A stretch of DNA of 64,000 nucleotides from Butyricimonas muris. Its GTDB lineage: Bacteria > Bacteroidota > Bacteroidia > Bacteroidales > Marinifilaceae. Both the position numbers and the translations under genes were made by a program. The DNA lies in assembly GCF_046365375.1 (NCBI RefSeq), contig NZ_JBKEIT010000004.1, forward strand, positions 1 to 64,000, given 5' to 3'. Below the pieces are notes generated by a model. The model searched no databases and was not told where the DNA came from. It worked only from the letters and a program-made list of their open reading frames with translations. Numbering within the stretch: the first letter of the stretch is position 1; every line of letters starts with the position of its first letter. Below, one piece after another: positions 18,177 to 27,013 of the stretch.

Positions 18177-18662
18177 TCAAACTCTCTTTTAGGTGCTTGA
18201 TTCATCACTCGTGTCAGTGATGGAAAATTCGATGCAAAGTAAAATATAATAATCGAGAATTGAAAATCGAGGATGAAAAATGACAAGAAATGGGGAGGGA
18301 ATGCTGTTCCGTTGCGAGAGGGATATGTAGCCGTTGCACGAGGGTTGACCTCTCGCGATGCATGAAGTTTGGGAGAGATTTGGGAGGGAAAGGTAACGGG
18401 AAGCGTGTTTTGTGCACACGTTAAAAAAGCATATTTCTTATTAAAACGTAGGCTATGAGTGGGCGAAGTGCAGGCGAACAGTAGGCGATGTCGCCTATTA
18501 CCCACTCAAAACTCGCCTAAAACCCGTTTATCGGTATAGTTTATTCCTTGTTTTGGGATAGGGTAAGTGGGGGTATTCGTGTATTTACTTGAAGTCGATA
18601 TAAAAATGAAGTAGATTTTTGTCATATATTAAAAATAAACTATCTTTAGCAGATTAAAAACA
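18177..18662. other. 486-bp intergenic region with two inverted repeats
   Basis: No convincing gene is present; the minus-strand frames at 18173-18505 have no family resemblance or start context. Two structures are visible. One is an 8-bp inverted repeat GCGAGAGG (18314-18321) / CCTCTCGC (18349-18356). The other is a nested hairpin with outer arms GAGTGGG (18457-18463) / CCCACTC (18501-18507) and inner GTAGGCGA/TCGCCTAT. The 18245-18285 stretch is an AT-rich run of GAAAATCGA-like words. Confidence 0.5.
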
Positions 18663-18668
18663 TTGAAT

Positions 18669-19136
18669 ATGGAGTGGTTTGTGTTATTCATGCTCGTCGC
18701 GATAGGCTTTGTCCTGTTGATTCTTGAATTTCTAGTATTTCCGGGGGTGAATGTTGCCGGGATTCTTGGTTTTGCTTGTGTTGCCGGGGCTATTTGGCTG
18801 GCTTATTCTACCATGGGTACTACCGTGGGGCATTTCACGTTGCTCGGGACGGCTGTTTGCGGGTTCGGGGTGACGTGGTACGCGCTTCGGGCGAAGACAT
18901 GGCGGCGAATGCAATTGAACACGCAGATTGACAGTACCGTGGAAGGTGTCGATGAAACGATACGGGAAGGGGATGTCGGGATTACCCAAGGGCGTTTGGC
19001 TCCCATGGGCAAAGTGCGGGTTGGTGACAGCGTGGTAGAAGCGGAATCCCGTTCGGGTTTTGTAGATGAAAACCGGGATGTTGTGGTATTGAAGGTGTAT
19101 AAAAATAAGATAATTGTTAAACTAAAAACAGAATAA
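18669..19136 (+). CDS. NfeD-family membrane protein
   Basis: This 155-aa protein has three membrane helices (about 2-24, 28-46, 51-73) and a C-terminal OB-fold typical of NfeD (ITQGRLAPMGKVRVGD, about 99-115, to the end). NfeD proteins pair with flotillin/stomatin proteins and are thought to help organise membrane microdomains. The partner floA starts three bases downstream. The frame also opens at a TTG at 18663, but the ATG at 18669 is preferred. This is the short NfeD1b type without the ClpP-like protease domain. Confidence 0.88.
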   Translation: MEWFVLFMLVAIGFVLLILEFLVFPGVNVAGILGFACVAGAIWLAYSTMGTTVGHFTLLGTAVCGFGVTWYALRAKTWRRMQLNTQIDSTVEGVDETIREGDVGITQGRLAPMGKVRVGDSVVEAESRSGFVDENRDVVVLKVYKNKIIVKLKTE

Positions 19137-19139
19137 AGG

Positions 19140-20129
19140 ATGGATAATAGCAGTTTGTTTTTTCTGGTAGCGGTCATCGCGGGTGGATTGTTCTTGCTTT
19201 GGATGATTCTCTACTTCATTCCGATCGGGTTGTGGTTTCAGGCGTTGGTGTCCGATGTAAAGGTGTCATTGTTGCAACTGGTGTTGATGCGTTGGAGAAA
19301 AGTGCCGCCTACTATCATCGTGCGTGCCATGATCGAGGGCAAGAAAGCCGGATTGGAACTTTACCGCGACCTTCTGGAAGCGCATTATCTGGCGGGTGGG
19401 CACGTGGCTCAAGTGGTACACGCTTTGGTGTCGGCGTCCAAGGCGAATATCGATTTGACATTCCAGATTGCCACGGCGGTAGATTTGGCAGGGCGTGACG
19501 TGTTTGAGGCCGTTCAGATGAGTGTAAACCCGAAGGTGATTAATACTCCTCCCGTTGCCGCGGTGGCAAAGGATGGTATCCAGTTGATCGCCAAAGCGAG
19601 AGTTACCGTGCGGGCTAATATCCGTCAATTGGTCGGTGGTGCTGGGGAAGAAACTATTCTGGCACGTGTCGGCGAGGGTATCGTGTCGTCTATCGGTTCT
19701 GCCGGTTCGCACAAGGAAGTATTGGAGAACCCGGATTCTATATCGAAAGTGGTGTTGAGCAAGGGATTGGATTCCGGTACCGCTTTTGAAATCTTGTCTA
19801 TTGATATCGCCGATATCGACATCGGTAAGAATATTGGTGCCGAGTTGCAGACAGACCAAGCAGAGGCAGATTTGAAGATTGCCCAAGCGAAGGCAGAGGA
19901 ACGTCGCGCCATGGCAGTTGCCACCGAACACGAGATGAAGGCTCTGGCACAAGAGATGCGCGCCCGGGTGATCGAGGCGGAAGCCGAAGTGCCGCGCGCT
20001 ATGGCAGAAGCTTTCCGTAACGGTAATCTCGGTATCATGGATTACTATAAAATGAAGAATATCGAGGCGGACACGAGTATGCGGGAGTCGATCGCTAAGC
20101 CGAACGATAAGAAGAATACGCAGAAGTAG
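19140..20129 (+). CDS. floA: Flotillin-like protein FloA
   Basis: This 329-aa protein of the FloA (YqfA) family scaffolds functional membrane microdomains. An N-terminal hairpin membrane segment (about 6-30) is followed by an SPFH/PHB-like region (to about 230) and a coiled-coil rich in Ala, Glu and Lys (KIAQAKAEERRAMAVATEHE onward) ending near 305. It is directly downstream of the NfeD gene. Length matches Bacillus FloA (331 aa). A hairpin with seven T follows at 20164-20197. Confidence 0.95.
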   Translation: MDNSSLFFLVAVIAGGLFLLWMILYFIPIGLWFQALVSDVKVSLLQLVLMRWRKVPPTIIVRAMIEGKKAGLELYRDLLEAHYLAGGHVAQVVHALVSASKANIDLTFQIATAVDLAGRDVFEAVQMSVNPKVINTPPVAAVAKDGIQLIAKARVTVRANIRQLVGGAGEETILARVGEGIVSSIGSAGSHKEVLENPDSISKVVLSKGLDSGTAFEILSIDIADIDIGKNIGAELQTDQAEADLKIAQAKAEERRAMAVATEHEMKALAQEMRARVIEAEAEVPRAMAEAFRNGNLGIMDYYKMKNIEADTSMRESIAKPNDKKNTQK

Positions 20130-20163
20130 ACGGAATAATCTGGAAAGTTTCTACGTGATTATG

Positions 20164-20197
20164 AATGCACAATCAAATTCAGGTTGTGCATTTTTTT
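20164..20197 (+). terminator. Terminator of nfeD-floA
   Basis: AATGCACAA (20164-20172) pairs with TTGTGCATT (20184-20192) around an 11-base loop and is followed by a T-run to 20197. Confidence 0.85.
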
Positions 20198-20306
20198 ATG
20201 AGTTTCATTAACAATCACATTTAACAATGTCGTTTCAAAAATGGTCTCTGCGACAATTATTAAATAAAATTTTAGTAAAAACGCCATGATTAGCAATTTA
20301 ATTTCT

Positions 20307-20314
20307 TATATTTG
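20307..20314 (+). promoter_or_regulatory. Promoter -7 element upstream of the Ig-like gene
   Basis: TATATTTG matches TAnnTTTG and ends 29 bases before the ATG at 20344. Confidence 0.5.
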
Positions 20315-20343
20315 TAAATATGCTAACTTAAATATTTCAAATT

Positions 20344-20760
20344 ATGAAAAGATTATTATTATTAATGTTGGCGTTTGTGTTCCTTACGGGATTTTATAGC
20401 GAAGAAGTAAAAGCACCAAACATTCAAAAAAATGCAAAAGAGGTAGAAATTATTCCTTTTGCACCTAGGATGTATGATTATTCTCATTCGGGTAAGGTTA
20501 CAGGTAAAGTTGGTCAAAATATAAGATTTGGTGTTAAATATTCGGGGTATCCAATGCCCACTTGTGAGGTTTATAAGGATGGTATACAAATTGTAAATTC
20601 TTTGATATATCGTATCAGGCATACGGGCGCTTTTGGTGCAGGCGAAGTGGTTGTTGAAATAGAGGAAGTAGAATTAGAGGATTCAGGTAAATATACTATA
20701 GTTTTGACAAATCCCCTTGGGAGTGTATCGGTGACCTACGTGGTGGAAATAACCGAATAG
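20344..20760 (+). CDS. Secreted small protein with one I-set-like immunoglobulin domain
   Basis: This 138-aa protein has a signal peptide (hydrophobic to about 16, cleavage near 20-24) and one Ig-like domain at about 50-137. The I-set pattern is clear: GQNIRFGVKYSGYPMP (57-72), then KDG (78-80), then DSGKYTIVLTNPLGS (113-127). The two canonical Cys positions are Val 64 and Ile 119 and the core Trp is Val 76, so the intradomain disulfide is absent. No lipobox is seen. It has its own promoter box and precedes the large permease-peptidase-like gene. The function is unknown; surface binding or adhesion is a guess from the fold. The region is AT-richer than its neighbours. Confidence 0.75.
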   Translation: MKRLLLLMLAFVFLTGFYSEEVKAPNIQKNAKEVEIIPFAPRMYDYSHSGKVTGKVGQNIRFGVKYSGYPMPTCEVYKDGIQIVNSLIYRIRHTGAFGAGEVVVEIEEVELEDSGKYTIVLTNPLGSVSVTYVVEITE

Positions 20761-20824
20761 TATGATATTCTATGAGGTTAGTTCTGCTCTCAACGAGAGT
20801 ATTCGAAGAAGGTTGTTTTAGTAC

Positions 20825-20832
20825 TATATTTG
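20825..20832 (+). promoter_or_regulatory. Promoter -7 element upstream of the permease/M1-like fusion gene
   Basis: TATATTTG lies 65 bases before the ATG at 20898. It suggests this gene is transcribed separately from the Ig-like gene. Confidence 0.45.
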
Positions 20833-20897
20833 AGGCAATCCTTTTTGATGTTTAAAACTGTTTTTTGCCATTTTTAGATTGGGGTAAATTAGATATA

Positions 20898-23800
20898 ATG
20901 GATAAGAACAATATTGTTATTGAGGCTCTGTACGAGTTTAAACGTGTGCGAAGGAGTATTTTGTTCCAAGTGTTTGTCGTTTTGGCAATCGTAGGACTTG
21001 TTGTTTATCAGTATACTTTTTTGTCAAGAGAAGGTGGTACGGTCTCGATAAATAATTTGTTCCAGTTTTATATGGATTGGACTTCACAGGCTCTATCTTC
21101 ATCCATTGCTTTTAAAAGTGCCTATTATTTTAATATTATTCAGTTACTTCTGATAGCGTGTTTTGCTGCTGGTGATTCGGTGGTGCTTGAAGAGGGAGCG
21201 AAGAGCGCGTTGTCCGCTCGCCCACAAGGGAATAGCGAAATAGTGTTCGGGAATTTTTTGGGAAAGTTGTTGACGGTAACGATATTGAATTGGATTTCTT
21301 TTGCAACGTCAATCCTTATAAATTTAGTCTTGTATTCCAATTCTTTCGATTTGTCCAATTATTTTTTTTATTGGCTCACGCTAACACTTCCCGTATCGGT
21401 TTATTTTCTTGGGATTTCTTGTTTCGTGATGCGGCTTGTTCGTAATCGGGGTATAATTATTCTTGTATTGCTCTTGTTTTTCGGTGGTGTGACTTTCTTT
21501 GGAGCCGGTTTTTGGAATGGTGTATTCGATCCTTGCGCCCGATATATACCAAATATGTTTTCGGATTTCACGGGACACGTGAATCTCGGGAACTATTTGT
21601 TACAAAGGGGAAGTGTTTTTTTGATTGGCGCAGGGTTCTTGGTTTTATCGATTATTCCTTACGCGAGAATCCCGAATCATGCGCTTGTGTTTCGTAAGTG
21701 TCTTGGTATTGCCTGCGTTTTATTCGTGTTTGCCGGAGGATTGGTGTTCGTTTATCATCTTCGACACGTGACGGTCAGTGATTGTCGGGAAACTTATAAG
21801 CGGGTGTACGATGATTATGACCAATATCCCGGAGCAAAGATTATCCGGCAAGATTTGCACCTGAAGGAGCTAGAGAATGGCGGTATTTCGGTGAATAGCC
21901 GGATGAAGATCATGAACGGCTCTTCAGACAGTATACCCTTGATCATGTACTTGAACCCGGGCTTAAAAATTACTTCATTTGAAGTCAACGGGGAATCGGT
22001 TGTTTTTCGGAGAGAGCACCAGATACTCGTGTCAAATAAAGAGTTGTTCCCCTCGGAAACTTATGATGTTTCGATTCATTACGAGGGGAATATTGAAAAC
22101 GAGATATGTTTCCTGGATGTAGCTCCCGAAGAATATAATTCACCCGGCGTGAACGCTCTTGGTATATATTATTTTGGAAACACGCCGGCTTTTTGCGGGA
22201 AAGAGTACAAGTTGCTCACGCCGGAGTGTATATGGTATCCCGTGTGCGTGCCGCCGTATCATTTATCCGGCAGCAGAAATATAAGCTTTACCCGATACTC
22301 GTTAAAGGTTGAACATGATCCTCGGTTAACGGCAATTTCGCAAGGAAATATTATCGAGAAGGGCGAGGGAGAAGCATTATTCCGGTTCGGGCATGATGTT
22401 CCGGGTGTTAGCTTGTGTATAGGGAATTATGAAGAACATGAGATTATGGTGGATTCCACTCGCGTGACCTTGTACTTTCTTCCTGATCACGACTATCTTT
22501 TGGATGGGTACAATGTACCGAAAGATACTCTGGCGAAGAGATTGTTAACAATAAAAAAGGAATTAGAGCATGAATGTATAGCATATCCCGAGAATTTAAC
22601 AAAAGAAGAATGGGCAGTTGTGAATGAAATGGATGATGGCACGCGGGAGTATTCGGAAATACTCGATATAGTCTACGCTAGAAGGCCTTTTGATCCCAGG
22701 CAACACTATCCATATCGTTGGCTCGTTCTTGTGGAGGTTCCTTGTAATTTTAGTTGTTTTCCAAGTTTGACGCAGTTGACAGGAGAGCGAGAGCAGGGAG
22801 GAATGGTGTTTATGCCGGAAAAATTGTATACCATAAAAGGTTATCGGCATAAGAGTTTCAACGATCGGGGTGAAGAGGAGGATTTGATGATTCGTCTGAG
22901 AGGGGATATTCACATGATATTAGGAGAAGGGAATTGTAATATACGACCTGCACTTATAGGAAGAACGACTTCCATTTTTTCTAGTGAATGTCCAATTATG
23001 AATGATATTTTTGCCTACATGGCTCGTGATGGTTTTAATACATTTTATCATGGGGCAGTGGATTATCCGATAGTGGAATACTTGAACGGGAATAGTTTAA
23101 GAACCGCGTTAACTGACAGGTCATTATCGCCGGATGAGTTTAAAAATATTATGCGCAAAAAAAGCGAAGAGTTATACATGTATATCATGTTACATGTAAA
23201 TGAGATACAGTATCGCCGGTTTTATCACGAATTTTTGGGGGATCATCTTTTTAAAGAGACTACTCTTGAAGAATTTTGTCAACAATTCTATAAGTCTTTT
23301 GGTGTTAGGTTGGATTCACTGGTGGAGAGTTGGTACAATACCGATAAATTGCCTTTGTTTGAGATTCGAGACGTGCGGGCAGTAGAATTAAAGAAAACAT
23401 CGTATCTGCCGGATATGTTGTATAGCTTTAAGGTTTTTAATAGAGGTGATGTGCCGGGGGTTATTGTGACAAGTGATTATCAAGGATGGGTTATTCCTCC
23501 TCACGAGGGACGGGAGATCAAGGCTCGTAATCGTAAGGATGCCTATCATAATTATTATGCTCCTTTTTATGTGGGGATGCCTCTGGCTCAAAATCTTCCC
23601 GCGATGTTATCATTAGAGTTGGAGAGTTTGAATGATGTGTCAATGGATACTGTAGCAGGTGTTTTCAGAATAGATTCGTCTGCCTTTTTCCCGAGTAAGA
23701 ATGAGATTGTTATTGATAATGAAGATGCTGGCTTCAGAGTAGTGCAAGCAAAGGGATTTAATATTTTATCTTTATTTCGGGGAGATGAAGAAAACCGTAA

Positions 23801-24227
23801 AAAATATTACAAACGATTTTCACAACGTGAGAAATGGTTGCCTTCTATGAATGAACATTTTTATGGTAATCCAATACGAAGTGCATACGGTAAAAGAGCC
23901 GGTTCCGGAGAACAAAAAGTGGAGTGGAGTACCGTGTTACCTCAGGAAGGTAAATATGAAGTGTTTTTTTATCACACGAAGCCTAATGATATAAGGAAAG
24001 ATCCGAAACAAGAATTCCATTATGTCCTTTCCGACGAGAAAGGCGAGCATGAAGTTGTTGCTTTTGTAAACGCGGATGAGGTGGGTTGGATATCTTTAGG
24101 GGTATTTGATTTTACTAAAAAGGTGAAAGTGACCCTAAGTGACAAGGATAGAAAGAATGATAAAGGTGCATATAAATACCCGCAAGAGATCGTTGCTGAT
24201 GCCGTGAAATGGGTTAGTCAGGATTGA
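20898..24227 (+). CDS. ABC-2-like permease fused to a catalytically degenerate M1-peptidase-like ectodomain
   Basis: This 1109-aa protein has about seven membrane helices in residues 20-295, in the style of an ABC-2 permease. A long extracytoplasmic part follows with the M1 aminopeptidase layout: an N-terminal beta saddle, a central domain, and an FYHEFLGDHLF...SLVESWY segment near 800. The zinc motif HExxH is absent; its expected place has RGDIHMILGEG. The exopeptidase GxMEN motif is replaced by QGGMVFMPE. The last 90 residues resemble the golvesin/xanthan-lyase C-terminal domain (YEVFFYHTKP ... IVADAVKWV). The ATG at 20898 is preferred over an in-frame TTG at 20865. No ATPase gene is adjacent. 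It is probably a membrane-tethered binding or assembly protein rather than a peptidase. Confidence 0.7.
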   Translation: MDKNNIVIEALYEFKRVRRSILFQVFVVLAIVGLVVYQYTFLSREGGTVSINNLFQFYMDWTSQALSSSIAFKSAYYFNIIQLLLIACFAAGDSVVLEEGAKSALSARPQGNSEIVFGNFLGKLLTVTILNWISFATSILINLVLYSNSFDLSNYFFYWLTLTLPVSVYFLGISCFVMRLVRNRGIIILVLLLFFGGVTFFGAGFWNGVFDPCARYIPNMFSDFTGHVNLGNYLLQRGSVFLIGAGFLVLSIIPYARIPNHALVFRKCLGIACVLFVFAGGLVFVYHLRHVTVSDCRETYKRVYDDYDQYPGAKIIRQDLHLKELENGGISVNSRMKIMNGSSDSIPLIMYLNPGLKITSFEVNGESVVFRREHQILVSNKELFPSETYDVSIHYEGNIENEICFLDVAPEEYNSPGVNALGIYYFGNTPAFCGKEYKLLTPECIWYPVCVPPYHLSGSRNISFTRYSLKVEHDPRLTAISQGNIIEKGEGEALFRFGHDVPGVSLCIGNYEEHEIMVDSTRVTLYFLPDHDYLLDGYNVPKDTLAKRLLTIKKELEHECIAYPENLTKEEWAVVNEMDDGTREYSEILDIVYARRPFDPRQHYPYRWLVLVEVPCNFSCFPSLTQLTGEREQGGMVFMPEKLYTIKGYRHKSFNDRGEEEDLMIRLRGDIHMILGEGNCNIRPALIGRTTSIFSSECPIMNDIFAYMARDGFNTFYHGAVDYPIVEYLNGNSLRTALTDRSLSPDEFKNIMRKKSEELYMYIMLHVNEIQYRRFYHEFLGDHLFKETTLEEFCQQFYKSFGVRLDSLVESWYNTDKLPLFEIRDVRAVELKKTSYLPDMLYSFKVFNRGDVPGVIVTSDYQGWVIPPHEGREIKARNRKDAYHNYYAPFYVGMPLAQNLPAMLSLELESLNDVSMDTVAGVFRIDSSAFFPSKNEIVIDNEDAGFRVVQAKGFNILSLFRGDEENRKKYYKRFSQREKWLPSMNEHFYGNPIRSAYGKRAGSGEQKVEWSTVLPQEGKYEVFFYHTKPNDIRKDPKQEFHYVLSDEKGEHEVVAFVNADEVGWISLGVFDFTKKVKVTLSDKDRKNDKGAYKYPQEIVADAVKWVSQD

Positions 24228-24277
24228 ATGTATTGAATTTGTCGAAATCGGGTATGTGATATTTTTCTAGTGGCAGT

Positions 24278-24302
24278 AACTACCGAGAAATTCTCGGTAG
24301 TT
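24278..24302. terminator. Bidirectional terminator between the fusion gene and lysA
   Basis: The near-perfect palindrome AACTACCGAGAA / TTCTCGGTAGTT sits in a 114-bp gap between converging genes. Confidence 0.75.
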
Positions 24303-24341
24303 TAATTTGTGTCTTTTCAACAATATCCTTTTTTGCTTGGT

Positions 24342-25487
24342 TTATTCCGGAAAGAAAGAGCCGGGTAAATCCCGTAAGTTGTACCGGGAGGCCATGACTT
24401 CGCCGTAGGCTCCGCAGGAGCGGATGGCGATGAGGTCGCCTCGTCGGGTGGCGGGGAGTTCCCGGTCTTTGCCGAAGCAGTCGGAGGATTCGCATATCGG
24501 GCCCACGATATCGTATTTTTCGTACGGTTGTATGGAGGTGAGGTTTTCGATGCGATGGAATGCTTGGTAAAGGGCGGGACGCAGGAGGTCGTTCATTCCG
24601 GCGTCGAGTATCACGAATTTTTTGTGCTTGCCTTCTTTCACGTAGAGTACGCGGGAAACGAGTGAGCCGCATTGTCCCACGAGAGAGCGTCCCAACTCGA
24701 AATGCAGTTGCTGTCCGGGTTGGGCTTCGAAGAAATCGGCGAATGTCTGGAAATAAGAAGCGAAGTCCGGGATTAACCCGCAGGAGGGGCAGTCGTAATT
24801 GATACCCAAGCCGCCTCCGAAATTGACGTGGGGGAGGATAATACCCTGTTCTTTCAGACGAGCCTGTATTTCGTTTACCCGCAGGCAAAGTCCTCGGAAC
24901 ACGGTGAGGTCGGTGATTTGGGAACCGATGTGGAAATGTAACCCGATAAGACGGATGTTTTCTAATTCCCGGCAGACGGCGATGGCGTGCTCCAAGTCAT
25001 AAAGGTAGAAGCCGAATTTGTTTTCTTCTATTCCCGTGGTGATGTAATGGTGCGTGTGGGCGTCCACGTTCGGGTTGACGCGAAGGGCGATAGATGCTTT
25101 TTTGCCGAGTTCCCCGGCGAGCGTGTTGATTACCTCTATTTCCGGCAGTGATTCGCAGTTAAAGCAGAATATGTCTTTTTCCAGTGCGAGTCGGATTTCA
25201 TCATCACTTTTGCCTACCCCGGCATACACGATCCGGTCGGGATGGAAGCCGTATTCAACGGCTCGGGCAACTTCGTTGCCGCTGACACAATCGGCTCCTA
25301 TTCCATAATCTTGGATGATTTCAAGTATTCTAGGGTTGGCATTGGCTTTCACGGCATAGTGTAAATGGAAACCGTGGCGGTTGGCCTCTTGTGTCGCGGA
25401 TTGGAGGGTTGCCCGCAAAAGTGCGGTGTCGTAATAATAGAATGGTGTTTTTAAAGATTGAAATGTTTTGACGGTTTCTATATTCAT
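24342..25487 (-). CDS. lysA: Diaminopimelate decarboxylase
   Basis: LysA decarboxylates meso-diaminopimelate to L-lysine using PLP, the last lysine step. The 381-aa fold-III enzyme shows the PLP lysine 47 in YAVKANAN, the glycine loop HVNFGGGLG, the HFELGRSLVG segment and the C-terminal CESSDCFGKDR motif with its catalytic cysteine. The frame extends to a TTG at 25493, but the ATG at 25487 is taken. It lies 97 bp downstream of lysC, and that gap is mostly a decamer palindrome. The two are likely read from the Met-rich attenuator ahead of lysC. Confidence 0.96.
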   Translation of the reverse strand: MNIETVKTFQSLKTPFYYYDTALLRATLQSATQEANRHGFHLHYAVKANANPRILEIIQDYGIGADCVSGNEVARAVEYGFHPDRIVYAGVGKSDDEIRLALEKDIFCFNCESLPEIEVINTLAGELGKKASIALRVNPNVDAHTHHYITTGIEENKFGFYLYDLEHAIAVCRELENIRLIGLHFHIGSQITDLTVFRGLCLRVNEIQARLKEQGIILPHVNFGGGLGINYDCPSCGLIPDFASYFQTFADFFEAQPGQQLHFELGRSLVGQCGSLVSRVLYVKEGKHKKFVILDAGMNDLLRPALYQAFHRIENLTSIQPYEKYDIVGPICESSDCFGKDRELPATRRGDLIAIRSCGAYGEVMASRYNLRDLPGSFFPE

Positions 25488-25518
25488 TTTCAATTAGGTT
25501 TATAAGATTAAATGGTCG

Positions 25519-25601
25519 TCTATAAAGTCTATAAGGTCCGTAAAGTCCATAAGGTCTATTTTCGACTTTATGACCTTATGGACTTTATGACTTTATGGAC
25601 T
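25519..25601. repeat. Decamer palindrome repeat (family A), copy 1
   Basis: The left arm consists of roughly 10-bp words (tataaagtc, tataaggtcc, gtaaagtcc, ataaggtc). The right arm contains their complements (gactttat, gaccttatg, gactttat, gactttatggac), and the loop is near 25556-25563. The right arm overlaps the last codons and the stop of lysC (minus strand, TAA at 25585-25587). Confidence 0.75.
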
Positions 25602-26916
25602 CATTATTAAATAATCTCTCGCTAAGGTCTTGTAAGGCACGTTGTTTGTCTTCCTGTTTAACGAGCAGGGAGATGCTGTGTTCGCTTGCCCCGTAGGAGA
25701 TCATGTGTAACGGGATGTCTTGCAGAGCGGTGAGGGCTTGGGCGGCGAGGCCGTTGTTGTTGATGGAGCAGTCACCGACGATGCAGATGATGGACAGGTT
25801 TTCTTCTACCTCGATTGTCCCGTATTTGGTCAAATCTTTTTTGATATCTTCCAGATGGCAGGTATTGTCGATGGTTAGCGAGATGGCTACTTCGGAGGTA
25901 GCTATCATGTCAATCGGTGTTTTCCATGACTCGAATATCTCGAATACTTTGCGAACGAAGCCGTATGCCAGAAGCATGTTGCTGGATTTTACCTTGATAG
26001 CGGTAATCCCGTCTTTGGCGGCGACAGCCTTGAAGTTTCGTACCGGACTTTCTTTGGTGATCAGGGTTCCCTCGTCACCGGGGTTCATTGTGTTTTTCAT
26101 GCGGACGGGGATGTTTGCCCTTTTTGCCGGTTGTATACTTGACGGGTGCAGGATTTTTGCCCCGAAGTACGCCAATTCCGCCGCTTCGTCGAAAGAGAGG
26201 CTCCGGAGTGGTTGGGTGTTTTTCACGTAACGGGGATCGTTGTTGTGTACACCGTCGATGTCTGTCCATATCTGTATCTCGCCGGCATTGACGGCAGCCC
26301 CGATCAAGGCGGCGGAGTAGTCACTGCCTCCTCTTTTTAAATTATCGATTTCCCCGTAGGCGTTGCGACAGATGAATCCTTGGGTGATGATGATGCGTTC
26401 GGTGGTCGGGTTGGAAAGCAGGCGCTTCAAGTTTTGTTCGATGTAGAAATAATCCGGCTCGCAATCCTTGTCGATACGCATGAAGTCGAGGGCGGAGAGT
26501 AATGTCGAGGGGATGCCTTGTTCTTGCAGGTAGTAGTGCATGAGGGTGGTGGAGATGATTTCTCCCTGTGCCACGACGGCTTTCTCTTGCAGGGGATAAA
26601 AGTCTTTATTAATAAAGGAACGGAGATAGGTGAAGATGGTTTGCACGAATTCCTGTCCCTTGTGCTTGTAATCCTCCGTGTCGTAGAGTTCGCTAATGGT
26701 CATCAGGTAATCGAGTTCCAGATTCTGTATCGCGGTCAGGGCTTCCTGACGATCGTTCCGGTAGAGGTTGTTCGTGATGTCAACCAGCGTGTTGGTGGTT
26801 CCCGACATGGCGGAGAGTACCACGATTTTGGGTTGCTCGTCCGAGATGAGTTGTGCCACTTCTTTGATTCGCGGAGCGCTACCGACAGAGGTGCCTCCAA
26901 ATTTCAGTACATTCAT
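25585..26916 (-). CDS. lysC: Aspartate kinase (monofunctional)
   Basis: LysC phosphorylates aspartate, the common first step for lysine, threonine and methionine. The 443-aa protein has the kinase motif KFGGTSVG at 5-12, a nucleotide/substrate segment around GGSDYSAALIGAA, and two C-terminal ACT domains (from about 300), the usual allosteric sites. There is no homoserine dehydrogenase fusion. The last four residues (SIKS) and the stop codon are encoded by the right arm of a family A repeat. Upstream is a leader peptide with a Met-Met-Met-Cys-Met run and an attenuator hairpin, suggesting control by methionine supply. Confidence 0.95.
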   Translation of the reverse strand: MNVLKFGGTSVGSAPRIKEVAQLISDEQPKIVVLSAMSGTTNTLVDITNNLYRNDRQEALTAIQNLELDYLMTISELYDTEDYKHKGQEFVQTIFTYLRSFINKDFYPLQEKAVVAQGEIISTTLMHYYLQEQGIPSTLLSALDFMRIDKDCEPDYFYIEQNLKRLLSNPTTERIIITQGFICRNAYGEIDNLKRGGSDYSAALIGAAVNAGEIQIWTDIDGVHNNDPRYVKNTQPLRSLSFDEAAELAYFGAKILHPSSIQPAKRANIPVRMKNTMNPGDEGTLITKESPVRNFKAVAAKDGITAIKVKSSNMLLAYGFVRKVFEIFESWKTPIDMIATSEVAISLTIDNTCHLEDIKKDLTKYGTIEVEENLSIICIVGDCSINNNGLAAQALTALQDIPLHMISYGASEHSISLLVKQEDKQRALQDLSERLFNNESIKS

Positions 26917-26956
26917 AATGTTTTATTTTTGTTTTATCCGTTCATTTTTTTCGCAT

Positions 26957-26985
26957 GAAAAAAGCCCGTGTAATCACACAGGCTT
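26957..26985 (-). terminator. Attenuator terminator ahead of lysC
   Basis: On the minus strand AAGCCTGTGT and ACACGGGCTT form a 10-bp stem (one U-G) with a short loop, followed by TTTTTTC. It lies 29 bases after the leader peptide stop and 41 bases before the lysC ATG. Bases 26979-26984 (AGCCTG of the left arm, minus strand) are complementary to the CAGGCT at 27016-27021 in the last leader codons, which gives a possible antiterminator. Confidence 0.75.
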
Positions 26986-27013
26986 CTTCGTCAGTTTTTT
27001 TCACAACAGTACG

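Noticed and set aside
18173..18505. Overlapping minus-strand frames of 67-110 aa upstream of folE
   Set aside because: There is no family pattern or convincing start, and the frames pass through inverted repeats.
24280..24888. 202-aa arginine-rich frame on the minus strand
   Set aside because: It overlaps lysA out of frame, and its Arg/Pro-rich composition is a shadow of GC-rich lysA codons.
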